This document shows, piece after piece, positions 63,165-64,000 of a stretch of 64,000 bases of DNA. The position numbers were made by a program, and so were the translations under genes. The stretch lies in the NCBI GenBank assembly GCA_944472155.2, contig OX235272.1, positions 19,390,354 to 19,454,353 of the forward strand. The letters are read 5' to 3'. Each line of letters begins with the position of its first letter. Positions within the stretch are counted from its first letter, which is position 1. The notes beneath the pieces were generated by a model. It searched no databases. It was given only the letters and a program-made list of their open reading frames with translations, and was not told the DNA's origin. Origin of the DNA: Trichobilharzia szidati (lineage: Eukaryota; Platyhelminthes; Trematoda; Strigeidida; Schistosomatidae).

Positions 63165-63468
63165 GTATCTGCAACCTTGAAGGAACTCATGTCCCTTCTG
63201 ATATCATCACAAACAATGTACACCGTGATGGCGAGCTACCTAGAATGGTGGCCACATTACAACCTGACTGATAGAATTCAGTCTGCACCAAAGAGAGGAC
63301 TAGACGCATCACACTAGTTACTAGTGTCAAATCAAAATATCCACTACAGTCCTACAGGAGGTCAATCGCGAGCCCGAATAGCTCAGTGGTAACGTCTCTG
63401 ACTGCAGCACTGGGTGACGCGGGTTCGAATCTCAGAAGGGACATGAGTTCCTTCAAGGTTGCAGATAC

Positions 63469-63517
63469 GCCTTGCTGACTGGTGAGTGCCAACTAGCACG
63501 AAACCTAGGTCCAAGGC
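63469..63517 (+). ncRNA. SINE-D hammerhead with a 4-nt core insertion
   Basis: GCCUUG (63469-63474), CUGA, insertion CUGG (63479-63482), UGA, GUGC-CAACUA-GCAC, GAA (63500-63502), palindromic stem III ACCUAGGU, C63511, CAAGGC (63512-63517). Everything except the insertion is canonical. Confidence 0.65.
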
Positions 63518-63549
63518 TTCCTGCCGATTGCCTCCAACAATCTAATGTC

Positions 63550-63900
63550 ATTACAATTAATCGTTTCTGTCTCTATGCTGAATAAGTAAAATATGTGAAT
63601 AGTTTTTGGCATATTGGCATTAAAATTCGACCAGGTTGTATACACTTATCAAGATCTGACAAAATAAAACAGTGATACTATATTATCCTCCTCGATTTGT
63701 TGTTCTTATTCTATGTCAATTGACCAATCCTATCGCCTTTCCATTGAGTGTAGAGCATCGTTTTAAGGAGTAGCTAGGTAGGTTCAACAATATATTTCAC
63801 TACAATGGCCAAGTAAAACTTTAAGCACGTGACTGCAACGCACCGATCACTTGAAAAAGGCTATGCGTATAAAGTACATAAGGTTATAGAAATAGTACGT
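63550..63900. other. No feature recognised
   Basis: No gene or repeat recognised. Confidence 0.3.
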
Positions 63901-63904
63901 CGCT

Positions 63905-64000
63905 TGCTCAATATTAGGCCGATCATGCATGTGGTCTGGGGTCCGATCCCCGCCTGGCACGCACCTCTACCTCCCCTAGCCGGCTGTAATCCCGACAATG
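63905..64000 (+). repeat. SINE-C copy cut by the window end
   Basis: GGCCGATCATGCATGTGGTC, B box GGGTCCGATCCCCGC, then CACCTCTACCTCCCCTAGCCGGC. Same layout as 9088-9245. Confidence 0.55.

Larger units (their letters stand above)
62955..63548. repeat. SINE-D palindrome followed by a full SINE-D unit
   Basis: Arms 62955-63086 and 63199-63333 (about 132 bp, few mismatches) are SINE-D body sequence in opposite orientations. Between them (63087-63198) is a minus piece with a hammerhead (63164-63116). After the right arm the sequence runs on through CCTACAGGAGGTCAATCGCG into a plus head (A box TAGCTCAGTGG 63379-63389, B box GGTTCGAATCT 63422-63432), a hammerhead (63469-63517) and CTCCAACAATCTAATG. 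Confidence 0.8.

Noticed and set aside
1..64000. A CRISPR array, bacterial operon or prophage
   Set aside because: No spaced direct repeats of the right kind, no dense coding, and all mobile elements are eukaryotic types.

Overview
This window looks like intergenic or intronic DNA from a parasitic flatworm, most probably a blood fluke (Schistosoma or a close relative). It is AT-rich, and I recognise no intact host protein-coding gene in it. The attribution rests on the repeat repertoire: Penelope-like retroelements (PLEs) with GIY-YIG endonuclease domains, RTE-like and CR1-like non-LTR elements, a Merlin-type DNA transposase, and short tRNA-headed repeats carrying hammerhead ribozymes. The last resemble the Sm-alpha repeats known from schistosomes. 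Nearly every long reading frame is a decayed piece of a mobile element.

Repeat families. PLE-A (about 20 pieces) has a C-terminal reverse transcriptase (RT) stretch, a linker, a Cys-rich GIY-YIG domain and a tail ending in an inverted-repeat terminus. PLE-B (34.87-36.58 kb, 48.48-49.33 kb, a 102-bp mini-copy at 52.34 kb, and a fragment near 17.7 kb) has an RT with an intact YVDD box. PLE-C (1.2-1.8, 7.9-8.8, 22.0-22.8 kb) has a different GIY-YIG. Two RTE-like subfamilies (RTE-1, RTE-2) are mostly 5'-truncated and end in AAT/ATT repeats. A third LINE family (LINE-P) has its best copy at 30.0-31.5 kb with RT box YADN, and a CR1-like LINE lies at 46.9-47.9 kb with box YAGD. SINE-like units are alpha (tRNA-like head plus hammerhead), D (tRNA-like head plus a textbook hammerhead), B and C (tRNA-like heads). 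A Merlin transposase fragment lies at 23.76-24.20 kb and a probable solo LTR at 61.52-61.86 kb.

Layout. 0-9.9 kb: PLE-A, PLE-C and alpha fold-backs. 9.9-12.9 kb: mostly unassigned, with a telomere-like tract. 12.9-22 kb: a PLE-A insertion with a 12-bp target duplication, RTE copies, and a U1 snRNA-SINE chimera inserted in an RTE copy. 22-29 kb: PLE-C, Merlin, PLE-A and RTE-1. 30-33.6 kb: LINE-P and RTE-1. 33.7-39 kb: a nested stack (PLE-A hit by PLE-B, a SINE-D inverted dimer and an RTE copy). 40-50.5 kb: alpha, RTE-1, RTE-2, LINE-P, SINE-B, SINE-D, CR1 and PLE-B. 51-57.5 kb: PLE-A, the PLE-B mini-copy, an alpha fold-back nested in a PLE-A tail, and the best PLE-A copy. 57.5-64 kb: quiet sequence, RTE-2, the solo LTR in SINE-C, and a large SINE-D palindrome.

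The main theme is that several unrelated short and long retroelements here share hammerhead or hammerhead-like motifs near their ends and recur as inverted dimers (fold-backs). Two hammerheads (934-979 + and 37312-37356 +) have every conserved core base and a perfectly paired stem I. A second clear oddity is the U1 snRNA copy joined to a tRNA-derived SINE. Family names PLE-A/B/C, RTE-1/2, LINE-P, alpha, B, C and D are working labels for this window, not database names.
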